This document shows, piece after piece, positions 10,181-18,779 of a stretch of DNA of 64,000 nt. Under the pieces are notes generated by a model. It ran no database searches. It saw only the letters and a program-made list of their open reading frames with translations, and was not told where the DNA came from. Origin of the DNA: Hoeflea_A sp965249925 (GTDB lineage Bacteria; Pseudomonadota; Alphaproteobacteria; Rhizobiales; Rhizobiaceae); contig OZ252260.1 in NCBI GenBank assembly GCA_965249925.1, positions 5,146,001-5,210,000 on the forward strand, read 5' to 3'. The stretch's first letter is position 1. Each line of letters opens with the position of its first letter. The position numbers and the translations under genes are program-made.

Positions 10181-11572
10181 TCAGCCTCGAAGCTGTTGTG
10201 CCGTCACATACTGCTCGGTGTCATCCAAGGCGCCCTCAAGGCGGTCGAACAGGGCGTTGAGTTCGTCCTCGCGTATGATCATCGGCGGGCAGAGCGCAAT
10301 GGTATCTCCGATCGGCCGCAGGATGGCGCCGCGCTTCTCGACAAACGCGCTGGCCTTGGCCGCGACACCCGCCTTCGGATCGAAGGATCGTTTGGTACTC
10401 TTGTCGGCCACCAGCTCGACGCCCCCCAACAGGCCGGCCACGCGTGCCTCGCCAACCAGCGGATGGTCTGCGAGCGCCTTGAGGCGGCGCTCGAAAAGCG
10501 GCATGAGACCGCGTACATGTCCCAGAATGTCGCGCTTTTCGTAGATTTCTATGGCCTTGACCCCCAGGGCGCAGCCGAGTGGGTGCCCGCCATAGGTATA
10601 TCCGTGGCCAAACGTTCCGAGTTGCGCACTGTGATCGACGCAGGCCTGATAGATGTCATCCGGGATCATGACGGCGCCCAGCGGCGCATAGGCGGCCGTC
10701 AGTTGTTTGGCCGCCGAGATGGTTTTCGGCACCATGTTGTAGGTCTGCGATCCCCACCAGTTGCCGGTGCGGCAAAAGCCGTTGATCACCTCGTCAGCGA
10801 TCAACATGATGTCGTAGTCGTCGAGAACCGCCTGGATCGCCTCGAAATATCCCTCCGGCGGCACCAGAACTCCGCCGGCTCCCATGACGGGTTCCGCGAT
10901 CATGGCTGCAATGGTGTCCGGATCCTCCCGCTCGATCAGGTCCCTCAGGGAGGTCGCCAGCCGGGCCGAAAAGGCACGCTCGCTCTCGCCCGCTTCCGCG
11001 TAGCGATAGTGGTGCGGGCAATCCGTGTGGAGCACCATATTGTGCGGCAGGTCGAAGCCCTGATGGGCGTAGGGCAGGCCGGTAAGGGAACCGGCCATGA
11101 CGGTCACGCCATGATAGGCCTTGACGCGCGAGATGATTTTTTTCTTGTTCGGCCGGCCGCGGGCATTGTTGTAGTACCAGGCCAGCTTGACCTGCGTGTC
11201 GTTCGCTTCGGAACCCGAGGAGGTGAAAAACACCTTGGAGATAGGAACCGGTGCGATTTCCTTCAGTTTCTCGGCGAGTTCGATGGCCGGCTCAGTACCG
11301 CGGCCGCCGAACAGATGGTAATAGGGCAGCGTTTTCATTTGCTCGACCGCCGCATCGATCAGTTCGGCATCGCCAAAGCCAAGACCGGCGCACCACAGGC
11401 CGGACATGCCCTCGATGTACTGGTTGCCCTGGGTATCGTAAATGAAAACACCTTCGCCCCGCTCGACCACCAGTCCGCCGGTTTCGGGCAGGCTGTGCAA
11501 CGGCGTGTAGGGGTGCATGATCGCTTCGATATCGCGTTTTTGAACGTTGCTCAGCGGGGCCTGGGTCGTCAT
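10181..11572 (-). CDS. Class III (omega-amino acid type) aminotransferase
   Basis: 463-residue PLP-dependent aminotransferase that moves an amino group from an omega-amine or beta-amino acid to pyruvate or another keto acid. Family marks are the N-terminal HPYTPL and GVFIYDTQGNQYIEGMSGLW, the PLP phosphate-binding FFTSSGSEAND, the aromatic loop AYHGVT, the Asp of LIADEVINGFCRTG, and the PLP lysine in SAAKQLTAAY. It is most like the putrescine/beta-alanine/taurine pyruvate transaminase group, but the substrate is undetermined. It is divergent from the DUF1499 gene across a 176-base promoter region. Confidence 0.9.
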   Translation of the reverse strand: MTTQAPLSNVQKRDIEAIMHPYTPLHSLPETGGLVVERGEGVFIYDTQGNQYIEGMSGLWCAGLGFGDAELIDAAVEQMKTLPYYHLFGGRGTEPAIELAEKLKEIAPVPISKVFFTSSGSEANDTQVKLAWYYNNARGRPNKKKIISRVKAYHGVTVMAGSLTGLPYAHQGFDLPHNMVLHTDCPHHYRYAEAGESERAFSARLATSLRDLIEREDPDTIAAMIAEPVMGAGGVLVPPEGYFEAIQAVLDDYDIMLIADEVINGFCRTGNWWGSQTYNMVPKTISAAKQLTAAYAPLGAVMIPDDIYQACVDHSAQLGTFGHGYTYGGHPLGCALGVKAIEIYEKRDILGHVRGLMPLFERRLKALADHPLVGEARVAGLLGGVELVADKSTKRSFDPKAGVAAKASAFVEKRGAILRPIGDTIALCPPMIIREDELNALFDRLEGALDDTEQYVTAQQLRG

Positions 11573-11748
11573 GGGTTCGGTTCCTGTATGGGGAAGCTCC
11601 AGTCCCTATATCGGTTCGATCGCACGCCGTCGAGCGCGTTGCGTGTGATAGCGTCGGGTCAAGGTGCCTGACGGTTTCGTCCCGGCCCAACATGCGATAA
11701 AGCGATGCGTACGATGTCCGACGATTTTGGCAAATACCGCAGTCCGTC

Positions 11749-12606
11749 ATGAGAATCCGTTACGAACGCCCGGTGTCGTATGCGGCCTCTTGGGCGCGTC
11801 GAATCGGCCTGTTCACGATGTTTTTGTTTCTCTCCTCCGCCGTTTTGCATTGGATGGGGATAATCGCGTCGGAGACCTTTGCGGTTCTGCTCGCATTAAG
11901 CGGCGTACTGGCGGTGCTGACCTTCATGCTATCCGTTTATGGATTGCTGAGGCTCTGGATGGTCGGAGCCAAGGGTGGTCGTGCGTCGGCCAAGGGACTG
12001 TTCTTTTCGGTCGTCGTCCTGGTTCCCGTGGGATTTCTGGTCTTGCGCATCTACACCTTGCCGGCGTTGCATGACATTTCGACCGATGTGAATAACCCGC
12101 CTGCATTCATAGATCCGGTGAGCCAACGGGTCGTGTCGTTGCCCGTCATTGGCGAGAGCCCAGCAGCCTTTGAGGGACAGGCTGAAGCCTATCCGCAGGT
12201 CACCGGCCGGCGCTACGACGGGGCCATGGACCGCGTCCTCGAAGCTGTTCGCCAGGTCGCCGGAAACAATCGCATCAACATTACCCAGGTCAAAATGCCG
12301 GAGGTCGAGCCGGAGGAGGCACAGAGCGAGTCCTCCGTCATTGCTCGCGGCGCCGAAGTTCCCCTCAGAGCACCGCTGTCGAACCCGGCGCCGGCTGTCA
12401 TCCTGCTCCAGGGAGAAACCCGAGCGCTGATACTCGGACTGGAATCCTACGTCAGCATTCGGCTGAGCGAGGAAGCGGAAACAACCTATGTCGACATGCG
12501 TTCCGTTTCCCGCCTTGGGGCGCATGATCTCGGCACCAACGCGCAAATCATCACCGCATTTCTGGCAGCGTTGGATGCGGAACTCCTCGGCATCTCCGTG
12601 CGTTGA
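11749..12606 (+). CDS. DUF1499 membrane protein
   Basis: 285 residues. Three hydrophobic segments lie in the N-terminal third (around residues 20-35, 43-65 and 83-102), followed by a soluble DUF1499 domain. The family-typical TLPALHDISTDVNNPPAF sits just after the last membrane segment. The C-terminal part contains SRLGAHDLGTNAQII, also typical. Function is unknown for the family. It is convergent with the MBL-fold hydrolase (16 bases between stops) and divergent from the aminotransferase. Confidence 0.85.
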   Translation: MRIRYERPVSYAASWARRIGLFTMFLFLSSAVLHWMGIIASETFAVLLALSGVLAVLTFMLSVYGLLRLWMVGAKGGRASAKGLFFSVVVLVPVGFLVLRIYTLPALHDISTDVNNPPAFIDPVSQRVVSLPVIGESPAAFEGQAEAYPQVTGRRYDGAMDRVLEAVRQVAGNNRINITQVKMPEVEPEEAQSESSVIARGAEVPLRAPLSNPAPAVILLQGETRALILGLESYVSIRLSEEAETTYVDMRSVSRLGAHDLGTNAQIITAFLAALDAELLGISVR

Positions 12607-12621
12607 TCGTTTGCGGGAACG

Positions 12622-13533
12622 TCAGTTTTTCAGAGAAAACGCACTGCCGATGGACGGCGGCCCCTCGGTCTCGACTTCGCCGCGTTCGACCAGATCCTCT
12701 AGATGGGCGAGCAGCGACAGCGCTGCCGCCCGGTGCAGCCGCGCATCGGTGTCGCGGTAGATGACCTTCACCATTTCGTCGATATGCCGGTCGCCTTTGC
12801 GCAGACGCTCGAGCACCGCCGATTCGCGCATGCGTCTGTGGGTGCGCAGGGCGCGGACGAACTGCTTCGGGTCCTTAACCGGACCGCCATGGCCCGGCAG
12901 ATAGCGGCGGTCCTCGCGCTCCAGCAGTTTGTCGAGCGACCGCATGTAGTCGGCCATGGCACCATCGGGCGGTGCGACGATGGAGGTCGCCCAGGCCATG
13001 ACGTGGTCGGCGGAGAACAGGATGGCCTCGCCCTCCAGAGCGAAAGCGGCGTGGTTCGCGGTGTGACCCGGAGTTAGAACGGTCCGCAGCGCCCAGCCAT
13101 CGCCGCTGATAACGTCCCCGTCCGATACCTTGATGTCGGGTTTGAACGCCATGTCGGAGCTTTCGGCCAATGGGTTGACTTCACCGACATAGAGGTCACG
13201 CGCCGCGCGATGCGGTCCTTCGCCGACCAGAAGAGCGCCGGTATCCGCCGCCAGCCGGCGCGCCAGGGGGGAATGGTCGATGTGCGTATGGCTGACGAAG
13301 ATATGGGTCACATCCCGACCTTCCAACGCCTTGACCAGCGCCGCATGGTGCTCCGGTCGCTCGGGTCCGGGGTCGATCACCGCCACCGAGCGGTCGCCGA
13401 CAACATAGCTGTTGGTGCCATGAAAGGTCAGCGGGCCGCTGTTCGGGGCCGTGATCCTCTGAATACCCGGACCGACGTCGACCGCCTGGCCGTGATGGGG
13501 CTCGAATGTCATGTCGAATTCAGGCGAGGCCAT
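12622..13533 (-). CDS. MBL-fold metallo-hydrolase
   Basis: About 303 residues, a metallo-beta-lactamase fold hydrolase of the LACTB2/glyoxalase-II-like group. Metal-binding marks are VSHTHIDHS (HxHxDH), TPGHTANHA, FSADHVM and LPGHGGPVKDP. A C-terminal winged-helix-like region (about residues 230-295) is shared with LACTB2-type proteins, some of which are endonucleases. The TTG at 13539 and the ATG at 13533 are adjacent in frame; ATG is preferred. Substrate not determined. Confidence 0.87.
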   Translation of the reverse strand: MASPEFDMTFEPHHGQAVDVGPGIQRITAPNSGPLTFHGTNSYVVGDRSVAVIDPGPERPEHHAALVKALEGRDVTHIFVSHTHIDHSPLARRLAADTGALLVGEGPHRAARDLYVGEVNPLAESSDMAFKPDIKVSDGDVISGDGWALRTVLTPGHTANHAAFALEGEAILFSADHVMAWATSIVAPPDGAMADYMRSLDKLLEREDRRYLPGHGGPVKDPKQFVRALRTHRRMRESAVLERLRKGDRHIDEMVKVIYRDTDARLHRAAALSLLAHLEDLVERGEVETEGPPSIGSAFSLKN

Positions 13534-13568
13534 ACCCAACCAGCTTTCTTGTTTCGGTCGTTTGGCGA

Positions 13569-14543
13569 TCAGGCAGCGCCGACACCCAGCAAATCAAGGA
13601 CGTGGATCACTCCGATCGGCCGCTGGTCCTGCGCCACCACCAATGCACCGATCCGGTTGTCCTGAATTGTCTTGAGCGCCGAGGCGAGCAGCATGTCCGG
13701 CCCGATTGTCTGTCCGCCGGGCGTCATCACATCGTTGACCCGCGCCTGTTGCGCGTCGACATGGGCGTGACGTCGAAGGTCACCATCTGAAATGACGCCC
13801 ATCAGTCGATCGTCGGCGTCAACGATAATGGCTAACCCGAAGTTTTTTTCAGACATCGTCTTGATCGCGTCGATGAGCAGGGTGCCGCTGGCGACAAGCG
13901 GCAGCTCATCGCCGGTGTGCATGGCGTCGCGTACGAGAGTCAAGCTTGCCCCCAATGTTCCTCCGGGATGGAAATGCCGAAAATCACGTTCCGAAAAGCC
14001 CCGCCGGACCAGCAGTCCGATCGCAATCGTGTCGCACACCATCAGCTGCATCAGAGTCGATGTGGTCGGCGCCAGCCCCAAAGGGCAGGCTTCCTCGGCC
14101 TTTTCGAACGCAACGATGTTTGTGGCGTTGTGCGCCAGCGTGCTGTCGGGATTGGACGTCACCGCGATGAGCGGAATGCCGATGCGGCGGGCATGATAGA
14201 CCACGTCCGACAGCTCACGCGTCTCGCCCGACCAAGAGAGCGCCATGACGCAATCGTCGGCGGTGATCATGCCGAGATCGCCATGGCTCGCTTCCGTCGC
14301 ATGGATGAACAGCGCCGGCGTCCCGGTAGAGGCGAAGGTGGCTGCCGCTTTGGCACCGATATGGGCGCTTTTGCCAACACCCGTGAGGATGACCCGACCA
14401 CGCTGCCTTGCGATGATTTCAATGGTCTCCAGGACCGCATCGCCGAGCGGGCCTTCGAGATTGGACACAACGGAATCGATGCCGTTGCGCGACACCTTGG
14501 CGGCCTTGAGGATTTCAGCGCGGAGATTGACGTCCGGGGACAT
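13569..14543 (-). CDS. kdsD: D-arabinose-5-phosphate isomerase (SIS + two CBS domains)
   Basis: KpsF/GutQ family enzyme that converts ribulose-5-phosphate to arabinose-5-phosphate, the precursor of Kdo in lipopolysaccharide. The SIS domain (about residues 30-180) includes LTGVGKSAHIGAKAAATF and ALSWSGETREL. Two CBS domains follow, with GVISDGDLRR near residue 270. It sits directly downstream of kdsA on the same strand, so the first two Kdo steps form one operon. An in-frame start at 14579 would overlap kdsA by 20 bases; the ATG at 14543 (MSPDVNLRAE) avoids that and is preferred. Confidence 0.93.
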   Translation of the reverse strand: MSPDVNLRAEILKAAKVSRNGIDSVVSNLEGPLGDAVLETIEIIARQRGRVILTGVGKSAHIGAKAAATFASTGTPALFIHATEASHGDLGMITADDCVMALSWSGETRELSDVVYHARRIGIPLIAVTSNPDSTLAHNATNIVAFEKAEEACPLGLAPTTSTLMQLMVCDTIAIGLLVRRGFSERDFRHFHPGGTLGASLTLVRDAMHTGDELPLVASGTLLIDAIKTMSEKNFGLAIIVDADDRLMGVISDGDLRRHAHVDAQQARVNDVMTPGGQTIGPDMLLASALKTIQDNRIGALVVAQDQRPIGVIHVLDLLGVGAA

Positions 14544-14559
14544 GTGGCGACTTTCCGTC

Positions 14560-15387
14560 CTATGCCTTGGCGAGGGCATCGAAGGCCTTGAGGCGTGTGA
14601 GCAGCGCCTTCATCTCGACGAGGGGTATCATGTTGGGTCCGTCCGAGGGCGCGGATTGAGGATCCTCGTGGGTTTCTATGAACACGGCTGCACAGCCGAC
14701 CGCAAGGGCGGCACGCGCGAGAACCGGCGCGAATTCCCGCTGTCCTCCCGACGAAGATCCCTTGCCGCCCGGCTGCTGGACCGAATGGGTAGCATCGAAG
14801 ACCACCGGGTAGCCGGTCGCGGCCATCTGCGGCAATGACCGGAAGTCCGTGACCAGTGTGTTGTAGCCGAAGGTGGTGCCACGCTCGCACAACAGGATGT
14901 TTTGGTTGCCCGTTGATGCGATCTTGTCAGCCACATGCACCATATCCCACGGCGCCAGAAACTGACCTTTTTTGACGTTGACCGCCTTGCCGGTTTCGCC
15001 GGCTGCAATGAGCAGGTCGGTTTGGCGGCACAGATAGGCGGGGATCTGCAGGATGTCGACAGCCTGGGCGGCCGGTTCAGCCTGGGCCGGTTCGTGGATA
15101 TCCGTGATGACGGGGCAGCCAAATTCTTCCCGCACGTCGGCCAGGATCTGCAGGCCAGCTTCCATGCCAATGCCGCGCCCGCCGGTCACAGAGGATCGGT
15201 TGGCTTTGTCGAATGAGGATTTGTAAACCAGGGGGATATCGAGCGTACCGCACATTTCCGACAGCGCCGCGGCGACGGTCAAGGCATGGTCCCGGCTTTC
15301 GATGGCGCAGGGGCCGGCGATCAGCACGAACGGCAGATTGTTCGAAAAACGGACCGGCCCGACTGTCACGGTCGTGTTCTGGACCAC
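14560..15387 (-). CDS. kdsA: Kdo-8-phosphate synthase, metal-dependent type
   Basis: 275-residue 3-deoxy-8-phosphooctulonate synthase, which condenses PEP and arabinose-5-phosphate. Diagnostic stretches are FVLIAGPCAIESRDHA, KSSFDKANRSS, ITDIHEPAQAEP, CERGTTFGYNTLV, DATHSVQQPGGKG and a C-terminal FIETHEDPQSAPSDGPN. The Cys in AGPCAIES replaces the Asn of the E. coli enzyme and marks the class II (divalent-metal-dependent) type. It begins with GTG at 15387 after AAGGAGA and is followed by kdsD. Confidence 0.95.
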   Translation of the reverse strand: MVQNTTVTVGPVRFSNNLPFVLIAGPCAIESRDHALTVAAALSEMCGTLDIPLVYKSSFDKANRSSVTGGRGIGMEAGLQILADVREEFGCPVITDIHEPAQAEPAAQAVDILQIPAYLCRQTDLLIAAGETGKAVNVKKGQFLAPWDMVHVADKIASTGNQNILLCERGTTFGYNTLVTDFRSLPQMAATGYPVVFDATHSVQQPGGKGSSSGGQREFAPVLARAALAVGCAAVFIETHEDPQSAPSDGPNMIPLVEMKALLTRLKAFDALAKA

Positions 15388-15488
15388 GAATTCGTCTCCT
15401 TGGCGTCGCCATTAGCCTTTGCGGGCGTTAGCGCGACAGCATGGCAACGCCGTATTCCATTATTGATGCAAGTTCAAGCGCGCTCCGC

Positions 15489-16610
15489 TCAGCCCTTGCG
15501 GGATGCGGCCTTGCGGGCGATGGCGTCGCCGATTGCCAGCGATGCGGTAAGACCGGGTGATTCGATTCCGAACAGTTGGATCAATCCGGCGATGCCGTGC
15601 TCGGCTTGAGTCTGAATGATGAAATCGCCCGGCGGCATGCCGGATCCGACCACTTTGGGCCGGATGCCGCTGTAGCTCGGGACAAGCGATTTTTCCGGTA
15701 GACCCGGCCAGTAGCTGCGTACAGCCTGCTCGAAAGCCGGACCGCGATCGGTCGCCACTTCGTAATCCAGTGTTTCGCCGTCCAGCCATTCCACATCGGG
15801 TCCGAAGCGCGCCTGACCCGCCAGGTCGAGGGTGAAATGGGTGCCCAGATTGCCATCGCCGGGCATCGGATAGACAAGATGGCGAAACGGCGCCTTGCCT
15901 CCGTTCAGCGCATAGTAATTGCCCTTTGCAAGATAATGCGGCGGGATCGTCTCCTTCGCCAGGCCGGTGACATGGCGTGCGACGTCCCAGGCACCGTGGC
16001 CGGCCGCATTGATCAGCGTAGAGCAGGAAATCTCGGTTTGTGTCTCACCATCGATGTTCAGGATGAGTTGGTCAGACCGCGGTGTGATTCCCGTCAGCCG
16101 GCTGCCGAAGGCGATCATCGCGCCATGGTCTTCGGCTTCGCCCTGGTAGGAGAGCATCAGCCCATGGCTGTCGAAAATGCCGGTGGAGGGGGAGTGCAGC
16201 GCGGCAATGCACTGCAGTTCCGGCTCCATCGCCCGCGCCTCATCGGCGGATATCCTGACAACGTTGCTGACCCCATTGGCGTGCGCCTGGGTATGGAGAG
16301 CCTCAAGCCGCGGCAGATCGTCGTCGGATGTGGCGACGATCAGCTTGCCGGTACGTGCGTGGGCGATGCCGCGCTCGGCACAATAGGCATACAGCGCCTC
16401 GCGTCCGGCGACGCAGAAGCGGGCCTTCAGCGAACCGGTCGGATAGTAGATACCGGCATGAATCACTTCTGAACTGCGAGAACTGGTCTGCGTGCCAATC
16501 ATCTGCTCGGCCTCCACAACGACGACCTCACAGCCCTCCATTGCCAAGGCTCGCGCGGCCGCGAGCCCGATTGCACCCGCACCGGCGACGACACATTCAA
16601 CGTGATCCAT
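15489..16610 (-). CDS. FAD-dependent oxidoreductase, L-2-hydroxyglutarate dehydrogenase (LhgO)-like
   Basis: 373 residues of the DAO superfamily. The N-terminal FAD-binding motif is VAGAGAIGLAAARALAMEG, followed by RSSEVIHAGIYYPTGSLKA, strongly reminiscent of LhgO/L2HGDH proteins. The C-terminal FAD contact includes GIESPGLTASLAIG and PSYSGIRPK. The likely reaction is oxidation of an L-2-hydroxy acid with electrons passed to the quinone pool. It is third in a minus-strand operon after the DmdA-like demethylase and the ferritin-like protein (30-base gap), so a flavin step linked to one-carbon or methylated-compound metabolism is possible. Substrate unproven. Confidence 0.85.
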   Translation of the reverse strand: MDHVECVVAGAGAIGLAAARALAMEGCEVVVVEAEQMIGTQTSSRSSEVIHAGIYYPTGSLKARFCVAGREALYAYCAERGIAHARTGKLIVATSDDDLPRLEALHTQAHANGVSNVVRISADEARAMEPELQCIAALHSPSTGIFDSHGLMLSYQGEAEDHGAMIAFGSRLTGITPRSDQLILNIDGETQTEISCSTLINAAGHGAWDVARHVTGLAKETIPPHYLAKGNYYALNGGKAPFRHLVYPMPGDGNLGTHFTLDLAGQARFGPDVEWLDGETLDYEVATDRGPAFEQAVRSYWPGLPEKSLVPSYSGIRPKVVGSGMPPGDFIIQTQAEHGIAGLIQLFGIESPGLTASLAIGDAIARKAASRKG

Positions 16611-16640
16611 GGCATCGCTCCATTTTGTCGACCCGCAATG

Positions 16641-17522
16641 TCAGCGCAGATGCCTGTTGCGAGTCGCGGAGAAACTGTCGAACGCAGGGCTCCTGCCGAA
16701 AACCGCCGGAAAGTCCTGCCCTTTATCCCTCTCCATGATCAATTCGCAGTCCTCGACGATTTGCCGGCATAAGCGGTGGATCTCCTCATCGACCAAATCG
16801 TCTGCTGCAACCATACCTGACTCGGCACAGCTTGCCACAAGCATCCGGTCGGAAGCAGCCGCCTCCGCCGGGCTATCCGCGAGACGCAGAACAGGAATCT
16901 GCAACGGTGCCGGCATAAAGTCATGTGCCGCACAATGGTCGATAATTGCCGTTGCGTGGAGCATTGCCGATCCGCTCAATCGCCACGCGGCGTCCGCCGC
17001 GCTGCGATCTCCGTAATGCCAGTGCAGGAAGGCATGCAGCATCGGCTGTTCTATCAATCCGATCAGCCGTTCAAGCAACGTCGCCATGTGCGGCAGCGTG
17101 ACCGCCGCAGCCGCAGGCTGTACGGTAGCGTTCAACTGAGTGGCCAACCATGTCCGATAGCCCTGGCGGGGTGCGGCGGCACGATGGAGCCGCGCCTCAG
17201 CCTCCGGACTTTCGACCTGGCAACACCCTAGTATCTCCGCAAAATGCCGCTCCACTTGAAACTCGGCGGCCAGGATCGAGGCGACGTCTGAACCCGGAAA
17301 AAAACGTTGAGTCGGAAGATCGATGGGAACTTGGCGGTAAACAAGCAGATCGATGATCTGCATCGCATTGCGGAAATCCTGTTGATCGATCGCCACGATG
17401 CGGTCGAGGAGCTCTCCGTGATGGCGCCGTTGCCGCAATACCAGAATGTGAAAAAACTGTTGGTGGACCGCGGTCAGTTCGGTCCGCAAAAGGGTTTTAA
17501 GCGAGTCCAGCTCGATGTCCAT
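16641..17522 (-). CDS. Ferritin-like helical protein of unknown function
   Basis: About 293 residues, not confidently recognised. It is predicted to be mostly helical. The N-terminus (LLRTELTAVHQQFFHILVLRQ) resembles helix A of ferritin-like domains, and a later helix has FQVERHFAEIL. The expected EExxH signature is replaced by QQDFRNA, so metal binding is uncertain. A second helical half follows around residues 120-250. It lies between the DmdA-like gene and the LhgO-like gene with 51- and 30-base gaps, so it is almost certainly in the same operon. The ATG at 17522 (MDIELDSLKT) is preferred over the GTG at 17540. Confidence 0.7.
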   Translation of the reverse strand: MDIELDSLKTLLRTELTAVHQQFFHILVLRQRRHHGELLDRIVAIDQQDFRNAMQIIDLLVYRQVPIDLPTQRFFPGSDVASILAAEFQVERHFAEILGCCQVESPEAEARLHRAAAPRQGYRTWLATQLNATVQPAAAAVTLPHMATLLERLIGLIEQPMLHAFLHWHYGDRSAADAAWRLSGSAMLHATAIIDHCAAHDFMPAPLQIPVLRLADSPAEAAASDRMLVASCAESGMVAADDLVDEEIHRLCRQIVEDCELIMERDKGQDFPAVFGRSPAFDSFSATRNRHLR

Positions 17523-17573
17523 GATGATCCGCCTCGGCACGATCCGGTTGCGAAATTCGTAAGATGCCGCTTG

Positions 17574-18695
17574 TCAAAGGAAGGGCAGATCCGTCAAGCG
17601 GCCTGCCACCTGTCCGTCATGCCGATCGACAATGACGACGTCACCTGGGCGGGCTTCCACCGAAACGAGCGCGAAACCGATATTTGCCTGCATGCGAAAA
17701 GACCAGGCGCAGCAGGTCATATGACCGACCGGGTCACCGTCTTTGCAGATCCTGGCCCAGTCGGAATCGGGTGCCAGGGGTGTGGCGCCGTCAAGCATGA
17801 CACCAAGCTGGTGACGCTTCGGTGCTTCCCTGGCTATTCGTTTGAGTGCCGCGATACCCACGACGTCGTCCGGCACGTCGAGGTCGACAAATCTGCCGAG
17901 ACGGACTTCAAACGGATTGGTCTCATCGTCGGTATCGCCGCCCCACGACAGCAGTCCGCTTTCGATTCGCTCATGCGCGTTGGGGTAGCCCGGACCGATA
18001 TCGAAGGGCAGGCCAGCCTCCAGCACGATGTCCCACAAGCGTTCGCCCTCGGTGCCATCCATAAGATAAATTTCGAAGCCGCCCTGTTTCGACCAGCCCG
18101 AGCGGGCGATGGCGACCGGAATGCCGTCGATGTCGGTTTCTCGAAACCAGAAATACTTGAGTGTGCGTACCCAGTCGCCGCAGATTGTGGCGATCACGTC
18201 TTCCGCCTTCGGTCCCTGAACCGCCAGAGGCGACACGTCCAGTTCCGTCACCGAAACGTCGAGGCCGCGTTCGGTGGCAATGGCGCGGGCCCACATCAGG
18301 ATGTCGGAATCGGCAATCGACAACCAGAAGCGGTCATCGGACAGTTTCAGCAGGATCGGATCGTTGATCAGCGTACCGCGATGATCGCACAACGCCACAT
18401 ATTTGCCCTGTCCGACCTGGCATTTTGAAAGATCGCGCGGGCATAGCAACTGGGCGAGCGTTGCCGCTTCGGGTCCTTGCAATTGGATCTGCCGTTCGAC
18501 CGCCACATCCCACATCGAAACCCCCTCGATGAGACGCCAGTATTCAGCTTCCGGGTTTCCGTATCCGGTAGGCATCAGCATTCGGTTGTAGGTGTTGAAA
18601 CTGATGACACCGGCAGCGACGGTCGCGTCGAAGAATGGAGATTTGCGAATGCGGGGGGAAAGGGTCAGCGAGAACATGCGCATCACCGTGATCAC
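17574..18695 (-). CDS. dmdA: DmdA-like tetrahydrofolate-dependent demethylase (GcvT fold)
   Basis: 373 residues, glycine-cleavage T-protein fold. It resembles dimethylsulfoniopropionate demethylase: SPRIRKSPF at the N-terminus, WDVAVERQIQLQG, CPRDLSK, NDPILLKL, SIADSDILMWA, AVQGPKAED, IARSGWSKQGGFEIYL, GPGYPNAHERIESGLLSWG, NPFEVRLGRFVDLD and the terminal GRLTDLPFL. DmdA moves a methyl group from DMSP to tetrahydrofolate, giving methylmercaptopropionate. I cannot exclude a paralog acting on another methylated compound. GTG 18695, ATG 18683 and ATG 18677 are all possible starts. It heads an operon with the ferritin-like and LhgO-like genes and is divergent from a LysR regulator. Confidence 0.78.
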   Translation of the reverse strand: MITVMRMFSLTLSPRIRKSPFFDATVAAGVISFNTYNRMLMPTGYGNPEAEYWRLIEGVSMWDVAVERQIQLQGPEAATLAQLLCPRDLSKCQVGQGKYVALCDHRGTLINDPILLKLSDDRFWLSIADSDILMWARAIATERGLDVSVTELDVSPLAVQGPKAEDVIATICGDWVRTLKYFWFRETDIDGIPVAIARSGWSKQGGFEIYLMDGTEGERLWDIVLEAGLPFDIGPGYPNAHERIESGLLSWGGDTDDETNPFEVRLGRFVDLDVPDDVVGIAALKRIAREAPKRHQLGVMLDGATPLAPDSDWARICKDGDPVGHMTCCAWSFRMQANIGFALVSVEARPGDVVIVDRHDGQVAGRLTDLPFL

Positions 18696-18779
18696 AGATT
18701 GACGGAGGGGAGAGACCTTGGGGCAATCGGGCGCTTGTCGTCAAATGACCTTTGCGGGCAATATGACCCCAGAAAAGTT

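Noticed and set aside
10088..11671. 527-codon plus-strand frame antisense to the aminotransferase
   Set aside because: Explained as the shadow of a well-supported class III aminotransferase; no ribosome site or family motif.
17522..17540. GTG start for the ferritin-like gene giving six extra residues
   Set aside because: The ATG at 17522 is more likely and gives a natural N-terminus.
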